From NCBI GenBank assembly GCA_965262565.1, contig CBDHFQ010000008.1, positions 350,154 to 414,153 of the forward strand: DNA of 64,000 nt. The letters are read 5' to 3'. This stretch comes from CBDHFQ01 sp965262565. Its GTDB lineage: Bacteria; Bacteroidota; Bacteroidia; J057. Both the position numbers and the translations under genes were made by a program. The stretch's first letter is position 1. Each line of letters starts with the position of its first letter. Positions 45,637 to 54,992 of this stretch are shown in pieces. The notes beneath the pieces are model-generated. The model was not told the DNA's origin, searched no databases, and saw only the letters and a program-made list of their open reading frames with translations.

Positions 45637-48600
45637 CTAGTGTTTTTCTACCGCAAACGATTTATCCGGATAGGGGGGAGAAGAAGGAACTTCCTTCGGA
45701 TCTTCTTCCAATAAGCGCTGTAAATGTTCAATCGCAGCTTCCAACTGAGCATCTTTCCCCTGAAAGGTAGCATGTGGTAAATTGTCTACCACTATATCTG
45801 GATCTACTCCATGCCCTTCAACCAACCATTCCCCTTCTGCTGTATACATGCCAATTTCTGAAGCGGTAGCGATCCCGTAATCTACCAGTCTGTTACTGCT
45901 GGTCAACCAAATACCCCCACCCCATGTACGTGTGCCAATTACTTTTCCCAATCCCATTCTCCTGAATCCTTCTGAAAATGCTTCTCCATCTGACGCCGTT
46001 TCTTCATTGCACAATACGACCATATGTCCTCTGAAAGCGTATTGCATGTTCCAATATGGCGCACCATGTCTTGGCTGCCAATAAGCCCACGCCTGCCTTA
46101 ATAATTTTCCCAAAATCCAACTATCAATATTTCCTCCTCTGTTATGGCGCACATCTATGATCAGTCCCTTTCGATGAAACACTGGATAATACTGTCTGAT
46201 CCATTCTGTATAGTTATGACCACTCATGGCTCTTAAATGAACGTATCCCAATCGTTCGTCGGCTGCTTCTACCTGCAGTCGACGAGTATATTCCCATTCA
46301 TTATATCTGAGATGTTGATCTTCTGTAGCGGAAATGGGGTAAACAATGGCTTCATAATCAGTTCCATCTTCCCTTCTTACGCTTACCCTTACCTGTTGAT
46401 CCTCTTTTTGAGGTAATACCAGGGAAGGGTCGGGAACCTCTAATAAAGGAATGCCATTGATGGAGCGGATCACATCTCCTTCATTGATGGAAATATGGGG
46501 TTGAGCAAGTGGACTCAATTCATCTGGATAATCTGGATCGCTTTGATAAATATGAGCTATTCGATATCCTTCGGCTGCAACATCTCTCTCTAATTTTGCT
46601 CCTAAATAAGCCAATCGAATTCTTTCCGGAGCATTTCTCCTGTCTCCTCCCACCACAAATGTATGCAGGGTCGATAATTCAGCCACCATATGCGCCATTA
46701 AATCATCCAATTCATACCTGTCCGTAACTCTGTCCACTAAAGGTAAATGCCGCTCCAGCGTATTGGCCCAATCTACCTTATGCAAACTCTTATCGTAAAA
46801 ATAATCGCGCATTAACCTCCATGCGTCTCTTAACATTTGGCGCCAATCTTCCTGAGGATTTACCTGAAAACTCCAGTTTTTTAAGGATATCTTTTTCTCT
46901 TCCCACTTAGGTACTTTACCATCTGCATCTATGACATAATATTCCTTCTTCTTCTTGATCAAAATCTTCTTCCGATTTTGGGAAAATTTAAATGGATACA
47001 CCGCCTTACCAATTTCTGTGGGCTTATAGGTCGACTTCCACTCAATTTTCAGTGCATAACATACATTTTCCTCTTCATCGGGGAAGGCTTTTTCTGTCCA
47101 ATATAAAAATCCATTACCTACCATAAGCTGATAGAAGTTTTTTCCTTCTAATGGCACCTCATATAATCTTCTCTTTAATCCTTCTCTTTTCAGTACAATG
47201 GGTTCAGGATCTTTATCTTTGGACTCTTTCTTTTCTTTAGCATTACTGTCTTCCTTTCTGTCCTCTTCTCCATTTGCATTTTGCTCTTCCACTTCTACTT
47301 CACTGGGAGTATTGAAAATCAGTCCTTTTTCCTTAGAAGATGATTTTTTTTCCTCTTTTGGGTCAACGGCCGTGTCTGTTTCTTTGTTGGCTTCTTCTTT
47401 TTTCTTTTTCTCTTTTGCTTCTTGTTCTGCTAAATATAACTCATCAGGTTCTAAAAAAGGAAATCTTTGCTCTCCCACTAAATCAATCGCATAGATTTTT
47501 GTCATTTTGTGATAAAATGGTTCTGGTTGGCGAGGTCCCCAAGGACTTTTAACTACAGGAGAAAATTCTCTGTCCGAAAGAAAATACAGCCATTTACCAT
47601 TATCGGACCAAATAGGATAATAACTATCTACCCTCTCTGAGGTTAATGTATCAGATTGTTGAGTCTGAATATGGTATATTTTGATAATAGAGTGAGTATT
47701 TTCTAGTCCACTGGTGTAAGCAATAAATTGACTATCAGGAGACCAGCGATAGTCATATATCCCCGAAAAATGGTTTTGCTCTACTACTACGGCTTCTTTG
47801 GTTTCCACATTTAGCACTTCCAGCCGTTGGTCCTTATCGTAATAGGCAATATACTTTCCATCGGGAGAAGGCGTTAAGCCTCTGATGAGTGGAGCACCAT
47901 GTTGGCTTAATTGTTCGGATTCACCCGTATCTGCATTGTTAATGGACCATATCTCCATTTCCCCTGATTCATCAGATAGCATACATATATTTCCTTGTTT
48001 TCCCAGAAATTTGGCTGATTCATATCTGATCCCACTTTTTCTAGTGACTTCTTTCCATCTACCTCCTTTTGTAGGGGCCACAAAAATTCGACCTCTCGTG
48101 GTAAATACTACCTGATCTCCTTTAGGAGAGATATTCACATGACTAACTCTATTTATAGGCTGTTTAATCCATCTGGTGCGCTTTTGATCAAAATCCGAAA
48201 TCAATTGAATGGGGACAAGACGCTCTTCCATATGACTAAGATCCAATTCGTATACATCGGCTCCTTTTTGATAAACCATTTTCCCTTGAGATAAAGAGGG
48301 GTGTTTGATGTCCCAATGGGTGGAAAACGTATGTTGAGTCAGTGAATGACCATCTGCATCAATGGACCATATATTCATCATTCCATCTCGATCGCTGACA
48401 AAATACAGACGTCCATCATACCACATAGGTCGCCTACTAGTACCAGGATAATCAGTAGTTAAGGGAATGGCTTCTCCTTCTCCTTCCGCGAATTTCCATA
48501 ATTGTTGAATAGATCCCCCTTTATATCTTCTTGTATGACTTCCCTGGAATGGCAATCTCGTAAAATATAGCCACTTTTTTTCGTCGTCAAAACATCCCTG

Positions 48601-49047
48601 GTCTGCCTGACTGAGGGGAATAAGTTTTTCTTCTCTTGTAAAAGGGTTAATCTCAATGAGTTGTCGATTGGGAAGGGTAGCGTATTTACCGGAAGAATAC
48701 AGAATGTTTCCATCTGGAGTCCAACCTCTTACTACAGGAACGTAGAAAGAATATAAAGCTGACTCATAAGTAATTCTCTTGGGGATTCCACCTGTAATGG
48801 GCAATAGATATACTTCTGTATACCCTTCATATTGACCACAAAAAGCTACCCATTGACCATCTGGAGAAATATGAGCATGATGTTCCATTCCATGATGTGT
48901 AGTTAAGCGATAGGGTATATCAGAAGATAAATCCAATCGCCAGAGATCTCCTTCCGCTGTAAAAATGAGTGTTTGTTGATGAAGGGCAGGAAATCGGTAG
49001 TATCCTTTGGATGATTGAGTAGAAGGAATGAAATTTGTCAGCTCCAT
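45637..49047 (-). CDS. Tricorn-type protease (S41 family)
   Basis: This protease of about 1136 residues has the tricorn architecture. N-terminal beta-propellers run from about residue 20 to 660 (HAHISPDGQWVAFCG and SPDGKYIAYYDKDQRL are blade repeats). A PDZ domain lies near 860-930, and the C-terminal S41 protease domain includes GLIIDVRHNRGGNIDSWI and NEETASDGEAFSEGF with the nucleophilic Ser near 1019. A Lys/Glu-rich insert of about 85 residues (47180-47430) interrupts the propeller part. I chose Met at 49047. An ATG at 49089 would add 14 hydrophobic residues that do not make a good signal peptide. Tricorn degrades peptides into short products, and this form is probably cytoplasmic. Confidence 0.9.
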   Translation of the reverse strand: MELTNFIPSTQSSKGYYRFPALHQQTLIFTAEGDLWRLDLSSDIPYRLTTHHGMEHHAHISPDGQWVAFCGQYEGYTEVYLLPITGGIPKRITYESALYSFYVPVVRGWTPDGNILYSSGKYATLPNRQLIEINPFTREEKLIPLSQADQGCFDDEKKWLYFTRLPFQGSHTRRYKGGSIQQLWKFAEGEGEAIPLTTDYPGTSRRPMWYDGRLYFVSDRDGMMNIWSIDADGHSLTQHTFSTHWDIKHPSLSQGKMVYQKGADVYELDLSHMEERLVPIQLISDFDQKRTRWIKQPINRVSHVNISPKGDQVVFTTRGRIFVAPTKGGRWKEVTRKSGIRYESAKFLGKQGNICMLSDESGEMEIWSINNADTGESEQLSQHGAPLIRGLTPSPDGKYIAYYDKDQRLEVLNVETKEAVVVEQNHFSGIYDYRWSPDSQFIAYTSGLENTHSIIKIYHIQTQQSDTLTSERVDSYYPIWSDNGKWLYFLSDREFSPVVKSPWGPRQPEPFYHKMTKIYAIDLVGEQRFPFLEPDELYLAEQEAKEKKKKEEANKETDTAVDPKEEKKSSSKEKGLIFNTPSEVEVEEQNANGEEDRKEDSNAKEKKESKDKDPEPIVLKREGLKRRLYEVPLEGKNFYQLMVGNGFLYWTEKAFPDEEENVCYALKIEWKSTYKPTEIGKAVYPFKFSQNRKKILIKKKKEYYVIDADGKVPKWEEKKISLKNWSFQVNPQEDWRQMLRDAWRLMRDYFYDKSLHKVDWANTLERHLPLVDRVTDRYELDDLMAHMVAELSTLHTFVVGGDRRNAPERIRLAYLGAKLERDVAAEGYRIAHIYQSDPDYPDELSPLAQPHISINEGDVIRSINGIPLLEVPDPSLVLPQKEDQQVRVSVRREDGTDYEAIVYPISATEDQHLRYNEWEYTRRLQVEAADERLGYVHLRAMSGHNYTEWIRQYYPVFHRKGLIIDVRHNRGGNIDSWILGKLLRQAWAYWQPRHGAPYWNMQYAFRGHMVVLCNEETASDGEAFSEGFRRMGLGKVIGTRTWGGGIWLTSSNRLVDYGIATASEIGMYTAEGEWLVEGHGVDPDIVVDNLPHATFQGKDAQLEAAIEHLQRLLEEDPKEVPSSPPYPDKSFAVEKH

Positions 49048-49210
49048 AGAAAAGTGATAAAAAATATTAACGGTAATAAGCGAAATCATTGCATCCTTTA
49101 TTAGAGAATGCTATCATTAATATATGATGTAGATAAGTTGATGTACTATATAATTTTAGGTAAGAACACAACTTTTTGACATAATTTATTCAGTAAATAA
49201 CTAAATATAA

Positions 49211-49618
49211 ATGAAAATGGAAACTCAATCTTCTGACCAAGTGGAAGAAATCCAATCCAGAACATTCGCTAAGCGGGAACAGCGAATAAGTGCCATATTG
49301 GTCGATATATTAATATGTATTGGGCTAAGTATTATTCCGTGGATAGGAGGAGCGCTATCTATTGGTTATTTTTTGTTAAGAGATGCCCTTCCCTGGACTG
49401 ATGGGAGAAGTGTTGGAAAACAATTTGTAGGAATCCGAGTGATTACAGAAGAGGGGGAACACCTTAACGAAAAGTGGGTTCTATCCGCTTTAAGAGCTAT
49501 CGTCCTATATATTCCTTTCTTTTTTATTTTCGAATTAGTAGAAATGGGAAAGAATGGTGAAAATAGACGTTGGGCAGATAAATGGGCAAAAACCTATGTG
49601 ATAGAAGATAAAAAATAA
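49211..49618 (+). CDS. RDD-family membrane protein
   Basis: This 135-residue protein has the RDD layout. RISAILVDILICIGLSIIPW forms the first helix with its Arg-Asp start, a second helix lies at about 48-60, then GRSVGKQFVGIRVI, and a third helix (LRAIVLYIPFFFIFELVE) is followed by RRWADKWAKTYVI. The role of these small three-helix proteins is mostly unknown, with some linked to ion transport. It stands alone and is followed by a clear terminator. Confidence 0.85.
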   Translation: MKMETQSSDQVEEIQSRTFAKREQRISAILVDILICIGLSIIPWIGGALSIGYFLLRDALPWTDGRSVGKQFVGIRVITEEGEHLNEKWVLSALRAIVLYIPFFFIFELVEMGKNGENRRWADKWAKTYVIEDKK

Positions 49619-49650
49619 ATCTGGGCCAATCACTAACTCAGATCAATTTT

Positions 49651-49679
49651 AAAGGCTATCTTTACAAGGTAGCCTTTTT
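49651..49679 (+). terminator. Hairpin terminator after the RDD gene
   Basis: AAAGGCTATCTT and AAGGTAGCCTTT pair in a 12-base stem with one G-T pair and a TAC loop, and the stem ends in a run of five T. It lies 32 bases after the RDD stop and about 70 bases before the efflux operon. Confidence 0.8.
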
Positions 49680-49748
49680 GTTTATTATTTTTCCGATCAA
49701 AATGATAATCATGAAACTTTCATTTGTATTTTTGGTTGACATATATCA

Positions 49749-50864
49749 ATGAATAAAAAAACGATTAGGAATATTGTTTACATAGGTCTTGGGATAGCAG
49801 GTATAGGATTAGTAGGATATCGACTGGGTTGGTTTGAGCAAAATACGATGGCTAAACCAGCTATAAATACTAGTGAGGCTAAGAAGTCAACTACCCAAAA
49901 GGAACTCATAACTTCTCCTCTTCTACCCGTTAGTGCTGTTATTGTAGAAGCAGGAACCTTATCTGATATTCTGGTTGTATCGGGTAATTTGGAAGCAGAT
50001 GAAGAGGTGGAGATTAAAAGTGAGATTGATGGGGTTGTGACAAAGATCGAATTTGTGGAAGGGAAGAGGGTAAACAGAGGACAAAGATTATTAAAAATAG
50101 AAGATGATGATCTGAAAGCTCAAATTCAACGGACGCAGTACCAAATTGAATTAGCCGAGCAGCAAGAGCAAAGGAGAAAGCAATTATTAGAAAAAGGGGG
50201 AGTCAGCCAGGAAGAATACGATGAAATCCTCACCCAACTAAATACGCTAAGGGCTGAGTTGGCTATATTGGAGGTAGATCTGGAAAAAACGGAAATCAAG
50301 GCACCATTTAACGGGAAAATAGGTTTTAAATTGGTAAGTGAAGGAAGTTATTTATCTCCAGGAACTTCTGTCGTGAGATTGGTAAAATTAAATCCCATCA
50401 AAGTTTCTTTTTCAGTTCCCGAAAAATTTGGTCAGCAAGTTAGAGTGGGAAGTAAAATCACCTTTGAGGTAGAAGGGATGGCTCAAACATTCGAGGGAAC
50501 CATTTTTGCTAAAGAGCCCTTTATAGATCCTGCTACCAGAACCCAGTTAATCAAAGCTAAAAGTCCTAATCCTACATCGGAATTATTACCTGGTTCATTT
50601 GCCAGTATATCCATCCAATTGGAGGAATATGGAGAAGCGCTCAAAGTTCCCACGGAAGCGATTATCCCGGAACTGGGAGGAAAAAAGTTATATGTTTACA
50701 AAAGCGGTAAGGCCATTTCGACCATTGTAGAAACTGGGATAAGAAGATCGGATAACATACAAATACTCTCGGGAATTCAGGAAGGGGATACGGTGATTAC
50801 CTCTGGAATATTGCAGTTAAAGGACGGAACTCCCGTTCAGCTTTCAGAAATCAATACTCAATAA
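49749..50864 (+). CDS. RND efflux membrane-fusion protein (HlyD/AcrA type)
   Basis: This 371-residue periplasmic adaptor joins the inner-membrane pump to an outer-membrane channel. It has a membrane anchor at about residues 8-25 and a linker. The split lipoyl domain (GNLEADEEVEIKSEIDG, then LEKTEIKAPFNGKIGFKLVSEG) flanks a helical hairpin at about 120-175. Beta-barrel and membrane-proximal domains follow (FAKEPFIDPATRTQLIKAK and GDTVITSGILQLKDGTPV). It starts the operon and is followed after 19 bases by the pump gene. No TolC-like gene is nearby, so the channel is supplied from elsewhere. Confidence 0.93.
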   Translation: MNKKTIRNIVYIGLGIAGIGLVGYRLGWFEQNTMAKPAINTSEAKKSTTQKELITSPLLPVSAVIVEAGTLSDILVVSGNLEADEEVEIKSEIDGVVTKIEFVEGKRVNRGQRLLKIEDDDLKAQIQRTQYQIELAEQQEQRRKQLLEKGGVSQEEYDEILTQLNTLRAELAILEVDLEKTEIKAPFNGKIGFKLVSEGSYLSPGTSVVRLVKLNPIKVSFSVPEKFGQQVRVGSKITFEVEGMAQTFEGTIFAKEPFIDPATRTQLIKAKSPNPTSELLPGSFASISIQLEEYGEALKVPTEAIIPELGGKKLYVYKSGKAISTIVETGIRRSDNIQILSGIQEGDTVITSGILQLKDGTPVQLSEINTQ

Positions 50865-50883
50865 TCATTTAAGGTCGATAACA

Positions 50884-53800
50884 ATGAGTTTGTCTTCACT
50901 TAGCATTCGCAGACCTGTTCTTGCCACAGTAATGTCAATTGTGATTATTCTGTTTGGCATGATAGGTGTTTTTTATTTAGGAGTGCGCGAATTTCCCAGT
51001 GTTGATCCGCCTGTAGTATCCGTTACGACAAATTATGTGGGAGCTAATGCGGATATTATTGAATCTCAGATTACTGAACCTATAGAAGAGGCTATCAGTA
51101 CCGTTCAGGGAATTAATTCTATTACCTCCGTCAGTAGAGACAGCAGAAGCACAGTATCTGTAGAGTTCGATCTGGAAGTTGACATGGAAGCAGCAGCTAA
51201 TGATGTACGAGATAAAGTGGGAAGAGCGTTAAGGAATTTACCTCCTGACGCAGATCCGCCCATCGTTGCTAAAGCTGATGCCGATGCGTATCCCATTATT
51301 TTCATTAATATCAAAAGTGATAGGCGCTCTTTACTTGAGATATCCGAAATTGCAGAAATTTCATTTAAAGAACAGCTTCAAACCATTCAGGGAGTAAGTG
51401 AAATTTACATCTGGGGTCAAAAGAGATATGCTATGCGATTGTGGATGGACCCTGAAAAACTGGCTGCTTACCAACTAACTCCATTGGATGTGCAGGATGC
51501 ATTAAGAAGAGAAAATGTAGAATTGCCATCTGGAAGGATCGAAGGTGCATCTACCGAATTAATCGTTCGTACGGAAGGAAGACTGACAACGCCTGAAGAA
51601 TTTAATGATTTAATCATCAAGGAAAACGGCAGTAATAAAGTGCAGTTCAAAGATGTGGGATATGCAGAATTAGGTCCTGAAAACTTGAGAACGGTATTAA
51701 AAAGAGATGGAGTTCCCATGGTAGGGAATGCCATTGTTGCTCAACCTGGAGCCAATAATATTGATATCGCTGATGAGGTATACAAAAGGTTAGAACAAAT
51801 AGAAAAAGATTTACCTGCAGATGTACAATGGGAAATTGGATTTGATCTTACGAAATATATCCGTCAGTCTATCGAAGAGGTACAACAAACTGTTCTTGTC
51901 GCTTTTATCTTGGTGGTGCTGATCATTTTCTTGTTTCTAAGGGATTGGAGAACGACCATTATTCCCGTAGTGGTTATTCCCATTTCGTTGATTGGAGCAT
52001 TTTTTATCATGTATATGTTCGGTTTTACGATCAATGTATTGACGATGCTGGGCATTGTACTGGCAATAGGACTTGTGGTGGACGATGCAGTGGTGGTACT
52101 GGAAAATATTTATGCTAAAATTGAAGCGGGAATGCCACCCAACGAGGCAGCGATGAAAGGGTCGGAGGAAATTTTCTTTGCAGTAATTGCCACCACATTA
52201 GCATTAGTAGCAGTCTTCCTGCCAGTTATCTTTTTACAAGGCTTAACCGGAAGACTTTTCCGGGAATTTGGTATTACCTTGTCTGGAGCTGTGGTGATTT
52301 CCTCCTTTGTGGCTTTGACCCTCACACCTATGCTTTCCTCCAGGATTTTGAAAAAAAAGGAGCAACAAAGTTGGTTTTACAGACTTACTGAACCTTTTTT
52401 TATTTGGGTCAATGAGGGATACGCCCGCTCCCTTAAGGCTTTTATGCGATTTCGTTGGGCGGGATTTGTCATTATGGCGGTGTCTATGGGGTTGATTTAT
52501 TATATAGGAAAAGAGTTACCTGAAGAATTGGCTCCACTGGAAGATAGAAACGGACTCAGAGTGTTAGGTAGCGGGCCTGAAGGGGCAACATTCGAATATA
52601 TGGATGCCTATGTGGATGACATAATTCAGTCTTTTCAGGAAAAAGTTCCTGAATTAGCGGGAATCGTTACAGTAACTTCTCCAGGATATAGTGCTACCAG
52701 TTCAGTAAATTCTTTATTTGCCAGAGTAATATTGACGGATAAAGATCAACGAACAAAAAGTCAGCAGGAAATTGCTAAACAAATGACCGCTGAATTGGGA
52801 AATCTGACCAAAGGAAGAGCCTTTATAGCACAGGAAGCTACAATTGGAGGAAGAAGAACCCGTTTTCCTGTTGCTTATGTTATTCAGGCGCCTAATTTCG
52901 AGAAATTGAGAGAAATTCTTCCCCAGTTTTTAGCAGAGTCAGCAAAAGATCCCACGTTTGGATTTGTAGATGTGGACCTAAAATTCAATAAGCCTGAAAT
53001 TACCATTCGAGTGAATCGAGAGAAGGCAAGCGCCTTAGGAATAAATACAGAGGATATAGCTCGCACACTTCAGCTAGGGTTTAGTGGTCAACGATTTGGC
53101 TATTTTATTATGAATGGGAAGCAGTACCAGGTTATCGGTCAGGTAGAACGCAGTAATAGAAATGATCCTCAGGATCTTAGATCGCTATATGTGAGAAGTG
53201 ATAACGATCGAATGATTCAGTTAAGTAATCTGGTCAGCCTGGAGGAAAAAACCACCCCTCCCCAGCTCTTCAGATATAATCGATATGTATCTGCTACGGT
53301 ATCAGCCAGCCTTGCTGAAGGAAAGACTGTAGGAGATGGAATAGAAGCCATGGATGCCGTGGCCGCACGAGTATTAGATCCTACATTTAGTACAGATCTT
53401 AGTGGAACCTCCAAAGAATTTAGAGATAGTTCCTCTAGCCTGTTTTTTGCTTTCCTCATGGCTCTTGCCTTGATCTATCTTGTATTAGCGGGCCAATTTG
53501 AAAGCTTTAGAGATCCTTTTATTATCATGTTTACAGTACCCTTGGCAGTAGCCGGAGCTGTGCTTTCACTCGACCTGTTTGATCAATCTCTAAATATCTT
53601 TAGTCAGATAGGAATCATTATGTTGGTAGGACTGGTATCAAAAAATGCTATCCTTATTATAGAATTTGCTAATCAACGTAAAGCTCAAGGATTAGACCGT
53701 TTTGATGCGGTGGTGGAAGCGGCAAATGCAAGATTTAGGCCTATTTTAATGACTAGTTTTTCGACTATTCTTGGCGTATTACCTATCGCGTTAGCGTTAG

Positions 53801-54015
53801 GGGCTGGATCTGAAAGTAGAGTTTCTATGGGTATAGCTATTATTGGAGGACTTATTTTTGCCTCTCTCCTCACACTTTTTATTATTCCTGCGATCTATTC
53901 ATATTTGTCTGAAAAGGAAAAATCTAATATATATGCAGATAATGGTGTGTCTCCTGCAAATGGACATTCCTCTGTAACATCTATTCCAGAACTTTCGCCA
54001 CCTAAAACAAATTGA
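50884..54015 (+). CDS. RND efflux pump permease (AcrB/HAE1 type)
   Basis: This 1043-residue inner-membrane pump has the usual two halves of six helices and a large porter loop. The N terminus is LSIRRPVLATVMSIVIILFG with GVREFPSVDPP. The proton-relay aspartates are in GLVVDDAVVVLENI near residues 400-401, and the relay Lys in MLVGLVSKNAILIIEF near 920. The C-terminal helix ends IIPAIYSYLSEKEK. The sequence fits multidrug or organic-compound export driven by protons. The gene has no frameshift along its 3.1 kb, in contrast to the next two genes. Confidence 0.95.
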   Translation: MSLSSLSIRRPVLATVMSIVIILFGMIGVFYLGVREFPSVDPPVVSVTTNYVGANADIIESQITEPIEEAISTVQGINSITSVSRDSRSTVSVEFDLEVDMEAAANDVRDKVGRALRNLPPDADPPIVAKADADAYPIIFINIKSDRRSLLEISEIAEISFKEQLQTIQGVSEIYIWGQKRYAMRLWMDPEKLAAYQLTPLDVQDALRRENVELPSGRIEGASTELIVRTEGRLTTPEEFNDLIIKENGSNKVQFKDVGYAELGPENLRTVLKRDGVPMVGNAIVAQPGANNIDIADEVYKRLEQIEKDLPADVQWEIGFDLTKYIRQSIEEVQQTVLVAFILVVLIIFLFLRDWRTTIIPVVVIPISLIGAFFIMYMFGFTINVLTMLGIVLAIGLVVDDAVVVLENIYAKIEAGMPPNEAAMKGSEEIFFAVIATTLALVAVFLPVIFLQGLTGRLFREFGITLSGAVVISSFVALTLTPMLSSRILKKKEQQSWFYRLTEPFFIWVNEGYARSLKAFMRFRWAGFVIMAVSMGLIYYIGKELPEELAPLEDRNGLRVLGSGPEGATFEYMDAYVDDIIQSFQEKVPELAGIVTVTSPGYSATSSVNSLFARVILTDKDQRTKSQQEIAKQMTAELGNLTKGRAFIAQEATIGGRRTRFPVAYVIQAPNFEKLREILPQFLAESAKDPTFGFVDVDLKFNKPEITIRVNREKASALGINTEDIARTLQLGFSGQRFGYFIMNGKQYQVIGQVERSNRNDPQDLRSLYVRSDNDRMIQLSNLVSLEEKTTPPQLFRYNRYVSATVSASLAEGKTVGDGIEAMDAVAARVLDPTFSTDLSGTSKEFRDSSSSLFFAFLMALALIYLVLAGQFESFRDPFIIMFTVPLAVAGAVLSLDLFDQSLNIFSQIGIIMLVGLVSKNAILIIEFANQRKAQGLDRFDAVVEAANARFRPILMTSFSTILGVLPIALALGAGSESRVSMGIAIIGGLIFASLLTLFIIPAIYSYLSEKEKSNIYADNGVSPANGHSSVTSIPELSPPKTN

Positions 54016-54016
54016 T

Positions 54017-54950
54017 ATGTTGAAAACGATAGGATTATATAGCTTGGGAATTTTTCTCTCTTTTCTTTGGCTACAAATGGAATCCCGAATATGTTCCCGC
54101 TACTATTGAGACAAGCCAAGGCTCTTTGGCACTATCTCAACAGGCTATAGAAAATAATGCCCAAAACCATATGATTCCTATATGTGGAATCGATCCCATC
54201 GGATTAGCGCGTTTTGCACAACAACAAGATTTTAACATGGCTCATCCTCTTCCCGAAGCATATCAAGGATTGCCATTAAAAGGAAAAAAGATTTCCTGGC
54301 CCACAGCGGACGGAGAGAGAGGAGTAGGATATCAGGTGGAAGGAGGAGAGGATAGTAAAAAGGTAGTATTTGTTATTCATGAATGGTGGGGATTAAACGA
54401 CCATATTAAAGGAGAAGCTGAACGGCTCAAAGAAGCATTAGGTGGTGTGAAGGTCATAGCATTGGATCTCTATGATGGCAAAGTAGCGACTACAAGGGAA
54501 GATGCTGGTAAATATATGCAGTCAGTCTCGGAGGAAAGAGCAAATAATATTATTAGAGGAGCCATTGATTTTTTAGGTGAGGAGGTAGAAATTGCTACGA
54601 TTGGTTGGTGTTTTGGGGGAGGATGGTCGCTAAGGGCCAGTTTGTTAGCTGAAAGTCAGGCTGCAGCTTGTGTGATATATTATGGAATGCCTGTACAGGG
54701 TGCTGATAATCTAGCGAATTTACGTACAAATGTGTTGGGCATATTTGCTACACAAGATGGTTGGGTGACGCCAGAGGTGGTTGAGACCTTCGAGGAAGAT
54801 ATGAAAGAAGCTGGAAAAGATCTAAGCGTTCATTCTTTTGATGCAGCTCATGGGTTTGCCAATCCTAGTAATCCCAAACACGATGAGGAAGCTTCGAATA
54901 AGGCCTGGGAGGAAACTATAGCTTATATGAAAAATGCTTTTTCATTGTAA
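54017..54950 (+). CDS. Dienelactone hydrolase, frame broken in its signal peptide
   Basis: This alpha/beta hydrolase of the DLH family has a Cys nucleophile in IGWCFGGGWSL, HEWWGLNDHI near the start of the fold, and the catalytic His in DAAHGFANPSNP. The main domain reads on from about 54066. The ATG at 54017 starts a signal-like peptide (MLKTIGLYSLGIFLS) in another frame, which stops at 54107. Joining the two needs one base removed near 54056-54070 (run CTCTTTTCTTT). The frame continues upstream of 54126 through GYKWNPEYVPATIETSQG, which supports the joined reading. An unsignalled start inside the gene is the less likely alternative. Confidence 0.8.
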
Positions 54951-54992
54951 TTGAACTAATTACAGAGTCCATTAATCCTAAATTGCTTATAC

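Noticed and set aside
47198..47494. Ser/Phe-rich plus-strand frame opposite the tricorn gene
   Set aside because: It is the antisense reading of the Lys/Glu-rich insert of the protease.
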